Made by a program: the position numbers and the translations under genes. Shown here in pieces: positions 47,601 to 54,282 of a DNA stretch of 54,282 bases. The notes under the pieces are model-generated. The model had not been told where the DNA came from. It saw only the letters and a program-made list of their open reading frames with translations, and did no database searches. This stretch comes from Lingula anatina. Its lineage: Eukaryota; Brachiopoda; Lingulata; Lingulida; Lingulidae. Every line of letters starts with the position of its first letter. Positions within the stretch are counted from its first letter, which is position 1. The DNA lies in the NCBI RefSeq assembly GCF_001039355.2, contig NW_019775911.1, forward strand, positions 64,001 to 118,282, read 5' to 3'.

Positions 47601-48407
47601 TGTTATCTGTAAGAATAAAACAGTAGAGTTGTTGTTTATTGGCAAATCTTAAAAATGGAACTGAAATAATTGTTATTAAGCAGAATTGGTGAAATTGTGA
47701 TGCTAGTTGTAATTTTATTTTGTTCTAGGCGCAATGAGGCTGCAAGCCGGCCTCGCTCTGAATTTGTGTCCAAGAAAGTGACTTCTTCCTTCAGAAACTC
47801 TTCCCCAGCATTTGACAACAACTTGGACTCTCTGGATACCACTGGATACAGTTTATCCCCTGCCCAGCAAAGCTCCGGTAAAATAACAATCATTTTTGAA
47901 ATTGTGAAATAGAAAAGTATTGTACAGTTGTATAACCATTCAGTGTAGTGTTTTTTCCTGCATAGTGGTGTCCAGCCAGTGCCAAGATTTGGCTGTGACA
48001 CAGTGAATGTAGATTCTGGCTAAAGTAAAAAGGGCATTGAATTAGAAAATAGCACTTGCCTTCATTTGTGGACATTTAAAGGTCCATGTTTTGAAGATTT
48101 GTACGTGAATGACGTGAGATTGCATAAGTACTTGTTCTTCGTTATTGTTTGCTGAGGCAGATGAACAACTCTGATTACAACTCTGCTGTCAGTGTTTCTA
48201 AATGGACTGTCTTTTCTAGAACCCCAACAAGCTTGCTGTACAGCATTGTACGACTTTGATCCTGAGAACCCTGGAGAGTTGGGCTTCCGTGAAGGGGATA
48301 TGATCACCCTCATCAGTCAGATTGATGAAAACTGGTACGAAGGTTCCATACATGGCCAGACTGGCTTCTTCCCTGTCAATTATGTGGAGGTTAAAGTACC
48401 TCTGTAG
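29967..48407 (+). CDS. SH3GL: endophilin-A (BAR and SH3 domains), 10 coding exons plus one alternative
   Basis: Membrane-curving scaffold of clathrin-mediated and fast endocytosis and synaptic-vesicle recycling; the SH3 recruits dynamin and synaptojanin. Exons: 29967..30011, 31454..31522, 35379..35451, 38282..38425, 38889..39022, 39487..39553, 42942..43042, either 43493..43596 or 43999..44102, 47729..47877, 48220..48407. All phases agree and give 357 residues (human 352-368). Seen: N-terminal amphipathic helix [15 protein letters not shown] domain with [27 protein letters not shown] and RRLDYD; Ser-rich variable linker in exon 9; SH3 in exon 10 with [15 protein letters not shown] and [10 protein letters not shown], all ligand-contact signatures. 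The penultimate BAR exon is duplicated in tandem. Orthologous to the ancestor of vertebrate SH3GL1/2/3; the copy number in this genome is unknown. Confidence 0.98.
30012..31453 (+). other. endophilin-A intron 1
   Basis: 1.4 kb, AT-rich; no other feature seen. Confidence 0.9.
31454..31522 (+). CDS. SH3GL: endophilin-A exon 2
   Basis: 23 codons, phase 0/0; [18 protein letters not shown] aligns with human KVSEKVGGAEGTKLDDDF. Donor GTAAGT. Confidence 0.97.
32086..32130. repeat. (TTTA)n microsatellite
   Basis: About ten units. Confidence 0.92.
35171..35185. repeat. G homopolymer (15)
   Basis: Run of G in endophilin intron 2. Confidence 0.9.
35322..35376. repeat. (TTTA)n microsatellite at a splice acceptor
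   Basis: Runs directly into the TTTCAG acceptor of exon 3, replacing a normal polypyrimidine tract. Confidence 0.92.
35379..35451 (+). CDS. SH3GL: endophilin-A exon 3
   Basis: 73 nt, phase 0 in, 1 out; [13 protein letters not shown]...EYLQPNP, BAR helix 1. Confidence 0.97.
35452..38281 (+). other. endophilin-A intron 3
   Basis: 2.8 kb, no exon recognised. Confidence 0.88.
38282..38425 (+). CDS. SH3GL: endophilin-A exon 4
   Basis: 144 nt, phase 1/1; [24 protein letters not shown] and KDLGDDSSF are BAR signatures. Confidence 0.98.
38592..38633. repeat. (AT)n microsatellite
   Basis: About 21 AT units in intron 4. Confidence 0.95.
38889..39022 (+). CDS. SH3GL: endophilin-A exon 5
   Basis: 134 nt, phase 1 in, 0 out; [20 protein letters not shown] aligns with human [20 protein letters not shown]. 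Confidence 0.98.
39487..39553 (+). CDS. SH3GL: endophilin-A exon 6
   Basis: 67 nt, phase 0 in, 1 out; [23 protein letters not shown] helix 2. Confidence 0.97.
39890..39892 (+). other. SH3GL: possible 3-nt microexon of endophilin-A
   Basis: A pyrimidine tract and CTTTAG precede GAG, and GTAAAA follows at once. Inclusion would add one Gly in frame. A longer exon from the same acceptor would hit TAA after ten codons. Weak evidence. Confidence 0.2.
40907..40918 (+). other. SH3GL: candidate 12-nt microexon of endophilin-A
   Basis: CACCAGCATCAG sits between TTTTTTCTGTTCCCATTCAG and GTTGAGT. Being 12 nt it keeps phase 1, inserting Ala-Pro-Ala-Ser between KKDK and GSAISEDE, in the BAR loop region just before the last long helix. 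Needs transcript support. Confidence 0.45.
42313..42336. repeat. T homopolymer (24)
   Basis: Uninterrupted run of T. Confidence 0.9.
42942..43042 (+). CDS. SH3GL: endophilin-A exon 7
   Basis: 101 nt, phase 1 in, 0 out; [20 protein letters not shown] and [11 protein letters not shown] helix 3. Confidence 0.97.
43493..43596 (+). CDS. SH3GL: endophilin-A exon 8a (alternative)
   Basis: 104 nt, phase 0 in, 2 out, acceptor CCATCAG, donor GTAAGT. Encodes [20 protein letters not shown] and on. 20 of 35 residues match exon 8b, same length and phases. Including both 8a and 8b, or neither, shifts the frame of exon 9. Confidence 0.93.
43999..44102 (+). CDS. SH3GL: endophilin-A exon 8b (alternative, canonical type)
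   Basis: 104 nt, phase 0 in, 2 out, acceptor GGCCAG, donor GTAAGT. Encodes [20 protein letters not shown] and on; closer than 8a to vertebrate VEQVSQLSALVQAQLEYHKQ. Lies 402 bp after 8a. Confidence 0.95.
44706..44986 (+). repeat. 281-bp direct repeat, copy 1
   Basis: Appears identical to 46003-46283. It includes 71-74 bp of flank plus the left 207 bp of a MITE (TIR at 44780-44796). Confidence 0.9.
45714..45737. repeat. A homopolymer (24)
   Basis: Uninterrupted run of A. Confidence 0.9.
46003..46283 (+). repeat. 281-bp direct repeat, copy 2
   Basis: Second copy, offset 1297 bp; its 3' part continues into the complete MITE ending at 46699. Confidence 0.9.
46077..46699. mobile_element. Harbinger-like MITE (623 bp)
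   Basis: Perfect 17-bp terminal inverted repeats: AGGATATTGTTACCCTT at 46077-46093 and its complement at 46683-46699. Flanked on both sides by TAA (46074-46076 and 46700-46702), a 3-bp target duplication as in PIF/Harbinger elements. No transposase frame inside. Family assignment is inferred from TSD length and base content. Confidence 0.65.
47180..47515. mobile_element. piggyBac-like MITE (336 bp) with internal palindromes
   Basis: Flanked by TTAA at 47176-47179 and 47516-47519. Ends AGGGATAATAATTCTTCGT and (inverted) AGTGATAATAACTCTTCGT match at 17 of 19. TTAA duplication suggests piggyBac-type. Interior has a perfect 26-bp palindrome at 47348-47373 and shorter hairpins (TTCACAAT/ATTGTGAA near 47212-47234; CCGTTTT/AAAACGG near 47257-47276). 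Confidence 0.65.
47729..47877 (+). CDS. SH3GL: endophilin-A exon 9 (variable linker)
   Basis: 149 nt, phase 2 in, 1 out; Ser/Pro/Asn-rich linker ([19 protein letters not shown]) between BAR and SH3. Confidence 0.95.
48220..48407 (+). CDS. SH3GL: endophilin-A exon 10 (SH3 domain)
   Basis: Phase 1 in; [37 protein letters not shown], then TAG at 48405-48407. A complete SH3 domain. Confidence 0.99.
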
Positions 48408-50202
48408 AGTCCAGAAAAGGAATTTGAAAAAAAAAGCACACTGGGTAGTTTGTAGTTAAAATGATATCAGTTAAAGAAACTTGCACAGGGGTGATTTAAC
48501 ATGAAATATGCTCATCTAGTTGAAAACCAAAGCATGTGAAGACATCACCACACAGTCTGCTGTTAAACCTGGTATTTGAGCTTTGAATTGTTATAGCCAT
48601 TAATGTAACCTATGCCAAAAGTCTTAGTATGTAGGATGTCTTTATGGGTTGTATTTCTCCATCAGTGGACAAAGATGTTGGAGATAATTTTACACCAGTA
48701 AATTCATTTTATTATAGGGCTCCACTAGAGTTCTTGGAGTCTCTGTGATTCTCTGCTGTTATAAGGTTCTCACTTGTTGCAATTGCTTGCATAATGTATT
48801 TAATTTACAAAACCTGATTTGCTTGTTATATCTGCTCTTTGTAAACTTGTTATTTGAAGTAAGATGCATGGATACAAGGCATAGGGAACGTTGGTTTCTT
48901 GTAACCATGGTTTTAGGCTGTCTCTATGAGGGAGCAGATTCATTCCATATTGTAACATATCTGTTCTGTATTGCAGATTTAAGTATAATGCACTACAGTA
49001 GTCAACATAAAGAGTTTAAGAATTGTAAATTGTCTGGTGTATTTCATAATATTTGTTTTCATTTAAAAGTACAGTGATATTGGTTGACCTTTCGAAATAA
49101 TATTGCAATTAAATGCAAACATCCATATTGTATTGATAGTGATATTTGCAGTATTTAAGTTTTTTTATCTAAATTTCAATGTACCTAGACTGATGTGGGC
49201 CTGTTGGGAGTTGCTGATTTGATGATTAACCAGTAATGTGGGGTTGGCATTCAGATGCACCTTTTAGCAAGCAAACTTATAGTCCCAACTTTATTTCTCA
49301 AATATTCATAAGTCATGTCTTATTTGTGAATGAGGCAATGTAGGGTTCTTTGGAAGTTATGAATGTTAGTATGCTTTGAGGTATCATTTATAAGTTGTTT
49401 AATTTCACCTTAATATACAAAACACTGCAACTGATTGAGAAAGAGAGTTCTATTAAGTAAAGTTTAGCCCAATTTATTCTAATGAAGAAGAAATAAAAGT
49501 AAATTTAGAGTGAAAAAGTTAATGACATCCGTTTTCTTATGATTTGGCCTTCAAAAATACGCTAGTGATTTACCTTATAAGTATAGATGCACCATTTTGT
49601 ATAGTGATTTTGTATAATTATAGACTTAAGCCAAGGTCTATATGTTGTTTTGCAGACATCAGAAAAGTGACATTGGCCAAGGCATATATAAGCTCACAAT
49701 CATTGCTAATTATGTAATAATGTGTTATTATTAAGATAAATGGAAGACTGGATATAAAGAATCTTATTATTTTGGAATTTGTTGTAAGTATGGCTGAATA
49801 TAGTGTACAGATTGTTGAACTTGATTCATTTCTGGTTTATTGTGTTTCTTTCACTATGTGCTGGTCACATAATTGGATCAATACTATCCACCCATCCTAC
49901 CCATTTCTACAAAAAAAGGATGGGACAATATTCAAAAAGAAAAAAAGTATTGTCCAATATTAATCTTAAGAGATTTATTTTGACTGAATAGAATTGGTAA
50001 CATAGATATCAGTATGACATATATTGTGTATTAAAGGTATTATTACAATAATTGGAGAATATTTGTGGTGATTGCCTCTGTATTTGTGTACATGACATGG
50101 AGACTCGGAGCATAAGGGCTATAACTGGTTTGTAAAATGCCATTAGTTTGAATCTTACACCTCTACTGAATCTTGCATAGTCTATACAGAACTGGTAATA
50201 AA
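48408..50202 (+). other. probable endophilin-A 3' UTR
   Basis: No coding feature; open frames here have no recognisable product. AATAAA hexamers at 49492-49497 and 50197-50202 are candidate ends. Confidence 0.5.
50197..50202 (+). promoter_or_regulatory. possible endophilin-A poly(A) signal
   Basis: AATAAA followed by a T/GT-rich stretch ending TTTTTTGGTTC. Confidence 0.4.
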
Positions 50203-51162
50203 GTATTTGTATTTTGATTTTTTGGTTCTTTTTATCACTGTCCAAGGAGGAAGAGTTTTCAGAGAAAAAAAGCACTTAACTGTTGATTCTACATACAGAT
50301 GTATCTCCACAGTAAGCTGGGGCAGATCTATCGTTGATCCTTACCTTAGAATATTATAGCTACTCAAATCTTTGCTACGTATTCTTCATATCACAAGACG
50401 CGTCTAACTTATTACTGAGACAGTTTTTTACACACATTTTTAAATGTGTTAAAACCATTGGAAAATGAAAGTGGCACGTGTAGAACCTGAAATTCTGAGT
50501 AAATTCGCTACCGTTAAAAAACGGGTTCCAACCCTACCTTGTGAGCAACAATTTTGGAGAATTGTGAATACCGTAATACTTAGGTTGTGTTTTGAGAGTT
50601 TAGAAACCTCTACGTTACAAAAAAAGCCTGCTTTCAGCTATTTCATATTGTGTTGGTAACTAAAAACTGGACCATTTTAAGCCCGAAATTGAATTTACGG
50701 CTTTGCCATGAGCACGTTTTATATCGCTCCGACTGTAGTCTAGCTCTATTCCTCAAACTTCTGTCAAGCATAACGACACACAAAAATTAATTTTATAAGT
50801 ATTAGGGGTAAAAAGGATTTCCCAGTGTTAACTGTAAACTTGATCATTTTTTTATATACGGTGATTTTCAAGTTACAGCTTTATTAAAGCACCTATACTG
50901 TGTGAGCGATTTTTCACACACAGCTACTTGTGACAGACCCACTTGAGGCGATTTGAAATAGATAAATGTTGGTAAAACATGACAATAAGGTGCACATAAA
51001 CTGTCACACCCACAATGGACGTTCCTGGCGCAGACTTTCACAATATTATAGTAGACCGACATAACGCTTTTATACCTCAACTTTAGCATAAATATAATAA
51101 TAACTTTAAAACTGAAAAGTTTATGCTCTCCTGACATCGAGGGCATGCTTATCTCTCCTTTG

Positions 51163-51187
51163 AAAAAAAAAAAAAAAAAAAAAAAAA
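51163..51187. repeat. A homopolymer (25)
   Basis: Uninterrupted run of A. Confidence 0.9.
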
Positions 51188-52234
51188 CGGTGACTGACTG
51201 ACGCATATTACAAATCATTTCTGTTCTGATAATAATCTTAACGACGCATTCCTTTAGTACAGGTTGGCTTTATGCAATTTTTGCAAGTTGGTAGTTGCTA
51301 TTATTACTGTATTATTGTATTATTAGGGGCAAGTATTAAAAAAGGCTCAATTTTACCCTTTGGTCAAAGATATTGCAATATATGTTAATGAGACAGACTT
51401 CTTACAGACATGTGTCTCTAAATTAATGCTTGTAAACATCAATGTATGTACTCAGATTTTTTTTTTTTTTGAATAAATAAATGGAATTATCACATATTTA
51501 TACACTGCAAAAAAGGTGTTTTAAGGCAAATGTTTGACTCTTGAATAAATCAATACGGCAGAAAGGTCATTTTCACAATTAGGTCATAGACAACTGCGGG
51601 GACAGACTTCTTACAGACATTCTGTTAATTACTACTTGGAAAAATCCGTTTCAAACGCTTAGTATCTAGAAGGTTTTGTCTGCTATGATTCTTTTATCAA
51701 GTATCTTTTCTGCCAAATAGTGATGATATATGTTATTACACACAGTTTTGTAACAGGATAATATACATAGAATTTGAGCGGTACGTGACATAAACAATTA
51801 ACAGGTCAAATTTTGTATGTACCCGTTCTACAGGCAAGCACAGCATACTCATCTCACATTGAAAAAAAGAGGACAGAAATTGACGTGGCTTTCAATTTTT
51901 ATGTGTAGACCTACCTTATTTATGTTACATATTTATGATAAATTTTACCCAGCTACGGCATAAATATTGGCAATAGCCATAAAATAACGTTGCATCTAGT
52001 CTAACCATTTTTTTTTAAGAGAGGATACAATCATATTCATAGAGGGGCGTAGGAGATATGTCATTGTTAGTGCGGGTTAAAGGAAGGAGAGGCTGGATTA
52101 TTTTCTCAAACTGTTTATTAATGGTTGTCAATTTAGGTCCACAACTTAGATAACCACGCATTGCATGTAGCGTCTCTTTAAATATGTTACCTTAAATGCG
52201 TCATAATATAACGTAAAATTATACTGACACTTAC

Positions 52235-52349
52235 TTCCCGATGCATCGACCAACCAATCGCATTTTGCGTCTGATACTGACTCTTCCAGCCATTTTGCCA
52301 TTGCACATCTTTTCCGAGTGTTGTCCTTGGGTGTGTCACTCATAAGCAT
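52235..52349 (-). CDS. orphan first-exon candidate of an unknown gene
   Basis: An ATG-initiated frame of 38 codons (CAMAKWLEESVSDAKCDWLV near its middle) ends at a consensus GTAAGT donor with phase 1. Balanced composition with two Trp and two Cys looks protein-like. The start contexts (ATG at 52349 or 52343) are weak, no downstream exon was convincingly joined, and I do not recognise the family. It may be chance. Confidence 0.3.
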
Positions 52350-53188
52350 GAATTACACGTGCAGAGCAAATCTCTTTAGTCATAACAATAAAAAATAATA
52401 ATAGAAAGAGGATCAGTAATAGATAAGATATGGAAGGTCGATGTTAATGTACCCATACATTTTTCACCGTTTTATGACTTCATGATTGTTTTTAAATAGT
52501 CAAACAAAATGATACGCAAATTTTATATCTATCTATCTAAAACCAACGTTTTCAGTTAGGTGAATCAAGCATACAGTGGTAGCTAACTGTCTTTACAACT
52601 AATTCAATGTCTATAACATATAAGTCGAATTTAAGTTCACACGACAGCAGCTAAAACTGTTCCAGTACTTGACATAACTGATTAACTACAAATCACATCT
52701 TTGCTTATTTTATGCATCTGATATTTCATAATTATCAAAAACCTTGTTCAAATACAAGGGCATATTTACATGGATAAAACAGTGTCTTTCTCAAGTTATT
52801 GTTTCCATGCTGCTTACAATTTTTTAAAATTTCTTACCAAGCATCACCAGGCTATTAGTTTTTAAGGGTAGTAAACGTTTTTATGTAGATTTTATCTTCT
52901 AGCGTATTCTTTTTTAATACAAAGTCTTGCACCTGTTTATTTTTAATATAACAATACCTTTACAGAGTATTTTATTCCCGATGTTGTGTATTTAATATGT
53001 TTTATTGGCTAAATAAACTTTTACTTATCTTATCATGGGGGAGAAGTATTTATTATACAGTTATCAGTGACAGACAGCACACAGCACAAAAGTAACGGGA
53101 AGATAGTATCATTTGTTACAACGCGTGCTACGTTTGTAAGCAACAAAGTGGGCGTGGACAGCAAATAAGATTCTGTATGGTGACAGGC

Positions 53189-53196
53189 TATATAAA
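53189..53196 (+). promoter_or_regulatory. TATA box of the mucin-like gene
   Basis: TATATAAA, with an initiator-like TTTCATTC at about 53216-53223, some 30 bp downstream, and ATG at 53266. A KLF/Sp-like GTGGGCGTGG lies at about 53149-53158. Spacing is that of a sharp TATA/Inr promoter. Confidence 0.75.
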
Positions 53197-53265
53197 CGAC
53201 CGGGGATTTTTACATTTTCATTCTGGAGAGAGTCAGTAAGGTCTGCAACAGAACCACAGCTAAGG

Positions 53266-53329
53266 ATGTGTTTGTCAGTGAAAGTGTTCGTGCATCTTCT
53301 CTTTACTTTGTACATTTCTGTAACGTTGG
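53266..53329 (+). CDS. mucin-like gene exon 1 (signal peptide)
   Basis: 21 codons plus one base, hydrophobic core FVHLLFTLYISV, donor GTGAGT. Confidence 0.8.
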
Positions 53330-54282
53330 GTGAGTGCTTGGAATAGGCAGTAACAAATTGACGTTAGCTATGTTTAGTATTTTTTGTCGTTTTCTCTTAA
53401 GATGTGTTTGAAATATAATTTGTGTACTAAGTGTAAAAATGATGTGAGAGATTAGATATAATCAAACAAACAGTCGTTAATCTGTTCTTTTCCAACCTAC
53501 ATTTTTTTTTACTCAGTTCTGATCATGTAGGGTTTCCACTGATATATATGTTTTTGTTACCTTATTGTGAAACATCTAATGACCCAATTTGTAAATGAAA
53601 AAAAAAAAAAACAAACAAACAAACAAACATCCAAAGAATAACTATTTTAATCAAATGTAACAATAAGCACTTCTGTTCGAATAAATTTTATGGAAAGTGT
53701 ATTCACTTTAAGTTTTCTTACCAAGCGCATGGAACACAATATGAGACATTTCTCAAGAAAAATGTATTTTGAGAAACATCGATTTATTATTCACCAAAAT
53801 TGTAATAAGTAAATCGTTTCTTTCAAAATGTGTCTCTTTCGCTCGGATTTGTTTTCAATGGTGAGCATTTCAATATCTATTCGTTTGAATATCTAAACTA
53901 TCAATACGAATATATAACAACCAATTTATAATATTAAGATGATATTTTCCCTTTAACTAAGTGCTATTAATATTATAGGTTCATACCAGGTTCGGGCCAA
54001 AATTCATAACTGGTATTCTTTGTTTACAGTATCTGCCACTACCGAATCAACAACCACCGATTCTACCACCACTGAGTCAACTACCACCGATTCTACGACC
54101 ACTGAGTCAACAACCACTCAACCTACCATCACTGAGTCAACAACCACTCAACCTACCATCACTGAGTCAACTGCCACCGATTCGACCACCACCGAATCAA
54201 CCACCACCGATACTACCACTGAGTCAACTGCCACAGATCCTACCACCACTGAATCAACTACCACCGATTCGACCACCACCGA
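53266..54282 (+). CDS. secreted Thr/Ser-rich mucin-like protein (3' partial), exons 53266..53329 and 54030..
   Basis: Exon 1 encodes a signal peptide, MCLSVKVFVHLLFTLYISVT, and ends phase 1 at a GTGAGT donor. Exon 2 (acceptor TTTACAG before 54030) continues in phase with a Thr/Ser/Glu/Asp repeat of about 10 residues (type STTTESTTTD, with variants such as TTQPTI) to the window end without a stop. Such PTS tracts are heavily O-glycosylated in secreted mucins or extracellular-matrix and shell or mucus proteins. The exact family depends on domains beyond the window. It has its own TATA promoter, pointing to tissue-restricted high expression. Confidence 0.8.
54030..54282 (+). CDS. mucin-like gene exon 2 (PTS repeats, truncated by window)
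   Basis: Open throughout; completes Val with the split codon and then runs as Thr/Ser repeats. Confidence 0.8.
54033..54282 (+). repeat. coding tandem repeat, about 30-bp unit
   Basis: Degenerate copies of ACCACYGAGTCAACTACCAC-type units; likely polymorphic in copy number. Confidence 0.85.

Larger units (their letters stand above)
44103..47728 (+). other. endophilin-A intron 8 with transposon fragments
   Basis: 3.6 kb. Contains a 281-bp direct repeat, two MITE-like elements, an A24 run and the window's only N (45383). Confidence 0.85.
50203..53188. other. intergenic region
   Basis: Mostly featureless AT-rich DNA with an A25 run at 51163-51187, a 20-bp direct repeat (51392-51411 and 51601-51620) and one orphan minus-strand exon candidate. 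Confidence 0.6.

Noticed and set aside
50868-51218. 116-codon minus-strand frame as second exon of the orphan gene
   Set aside because: Passes through an A25/T25 run and has no family similarity; an in-phase acceptor exists but this is not enough.
1-54282. tRNA, rRNA, CRISPR array or bacterial operon
   Set aside because: No cloverleaf, rRNA core or spaced repeat array seen; all genes have introns and animal homologues.

Overview
The window is a piece of an animal nuclear genome: AT-rich, long introns, many microsatellites, small non-autonomous DNA transposons and three recognisable metazoan genes. Protein similarity and gene style suggest an invertebrate bilaterian, probably a lophotrochozoan such as a mollusc or brachiopod; the species cannot be fixed from sequence alone. 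There is one ambiguous base (N) at 45383.

Layout: 1-5400 is non-coding upstream sequence. 5401-15534 (+) is basonuclin (BNC), a transcription factor with three pairs of C2H2 zinc fingers; its first exon lies outside the window or was not recognised. 15535-22224 is a convergent, mostly empty intergenic region with a possible small TIR element. 22225-29418 (-) is CHAF1A, the p150 subunit of chromatin assembly factor 1, in 16 coding exons; its large third exon carries two apparent 1-base deletions. 29419-29966 is a 548-bp bidirectional promoter with an E2F-type site. 29967-48407 (+) is endophilin-A (SH3GL family, BAR plus SH3), in 10 exons of which one exists as two tandem, mutually exclusive copies. 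48408-53188 holds the endophilin 3' UTR and non-coding DNA, with one orphan minus-strand exon candidate. 53266-54282 (+) starts a secreted Thr/Ser-rich mucin-like protein with a clear TATA/initiator promoter; it runs off the window end.

The three conserved genes do not form one pathway: BNC is a nuclear regulator, CHAF1A deposits H3-H4 behind PCNA at replication forks, endophilin bends membranes in endocytosis. Their linkage is the striking point. From memory, human CHAF1A and SH3GL1 are head-to-head neighbours on 19p13.3, BNC2 and SH3GL2 share 9p22, and BNC1 and SH3GL3 share 15q25. This window looks like the unduplicated ancestral BNC-CHAF1A-SH3GL block from which those vertebrate loci derive.

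New or little-described elements read from the sequence: the duplicated BAR exon of endophilin (frame-enforced mutual exclusivity), a 45-nt in-frame cassette exon in basonuclin, candidate microexons in endophilin, a GC-AG first intron with tandem acceptor in CHAF1A, a canonical PIP box in CHAF1A, and two MITE-like elements plus a 281-bp direct repeat in an endophilin intron.
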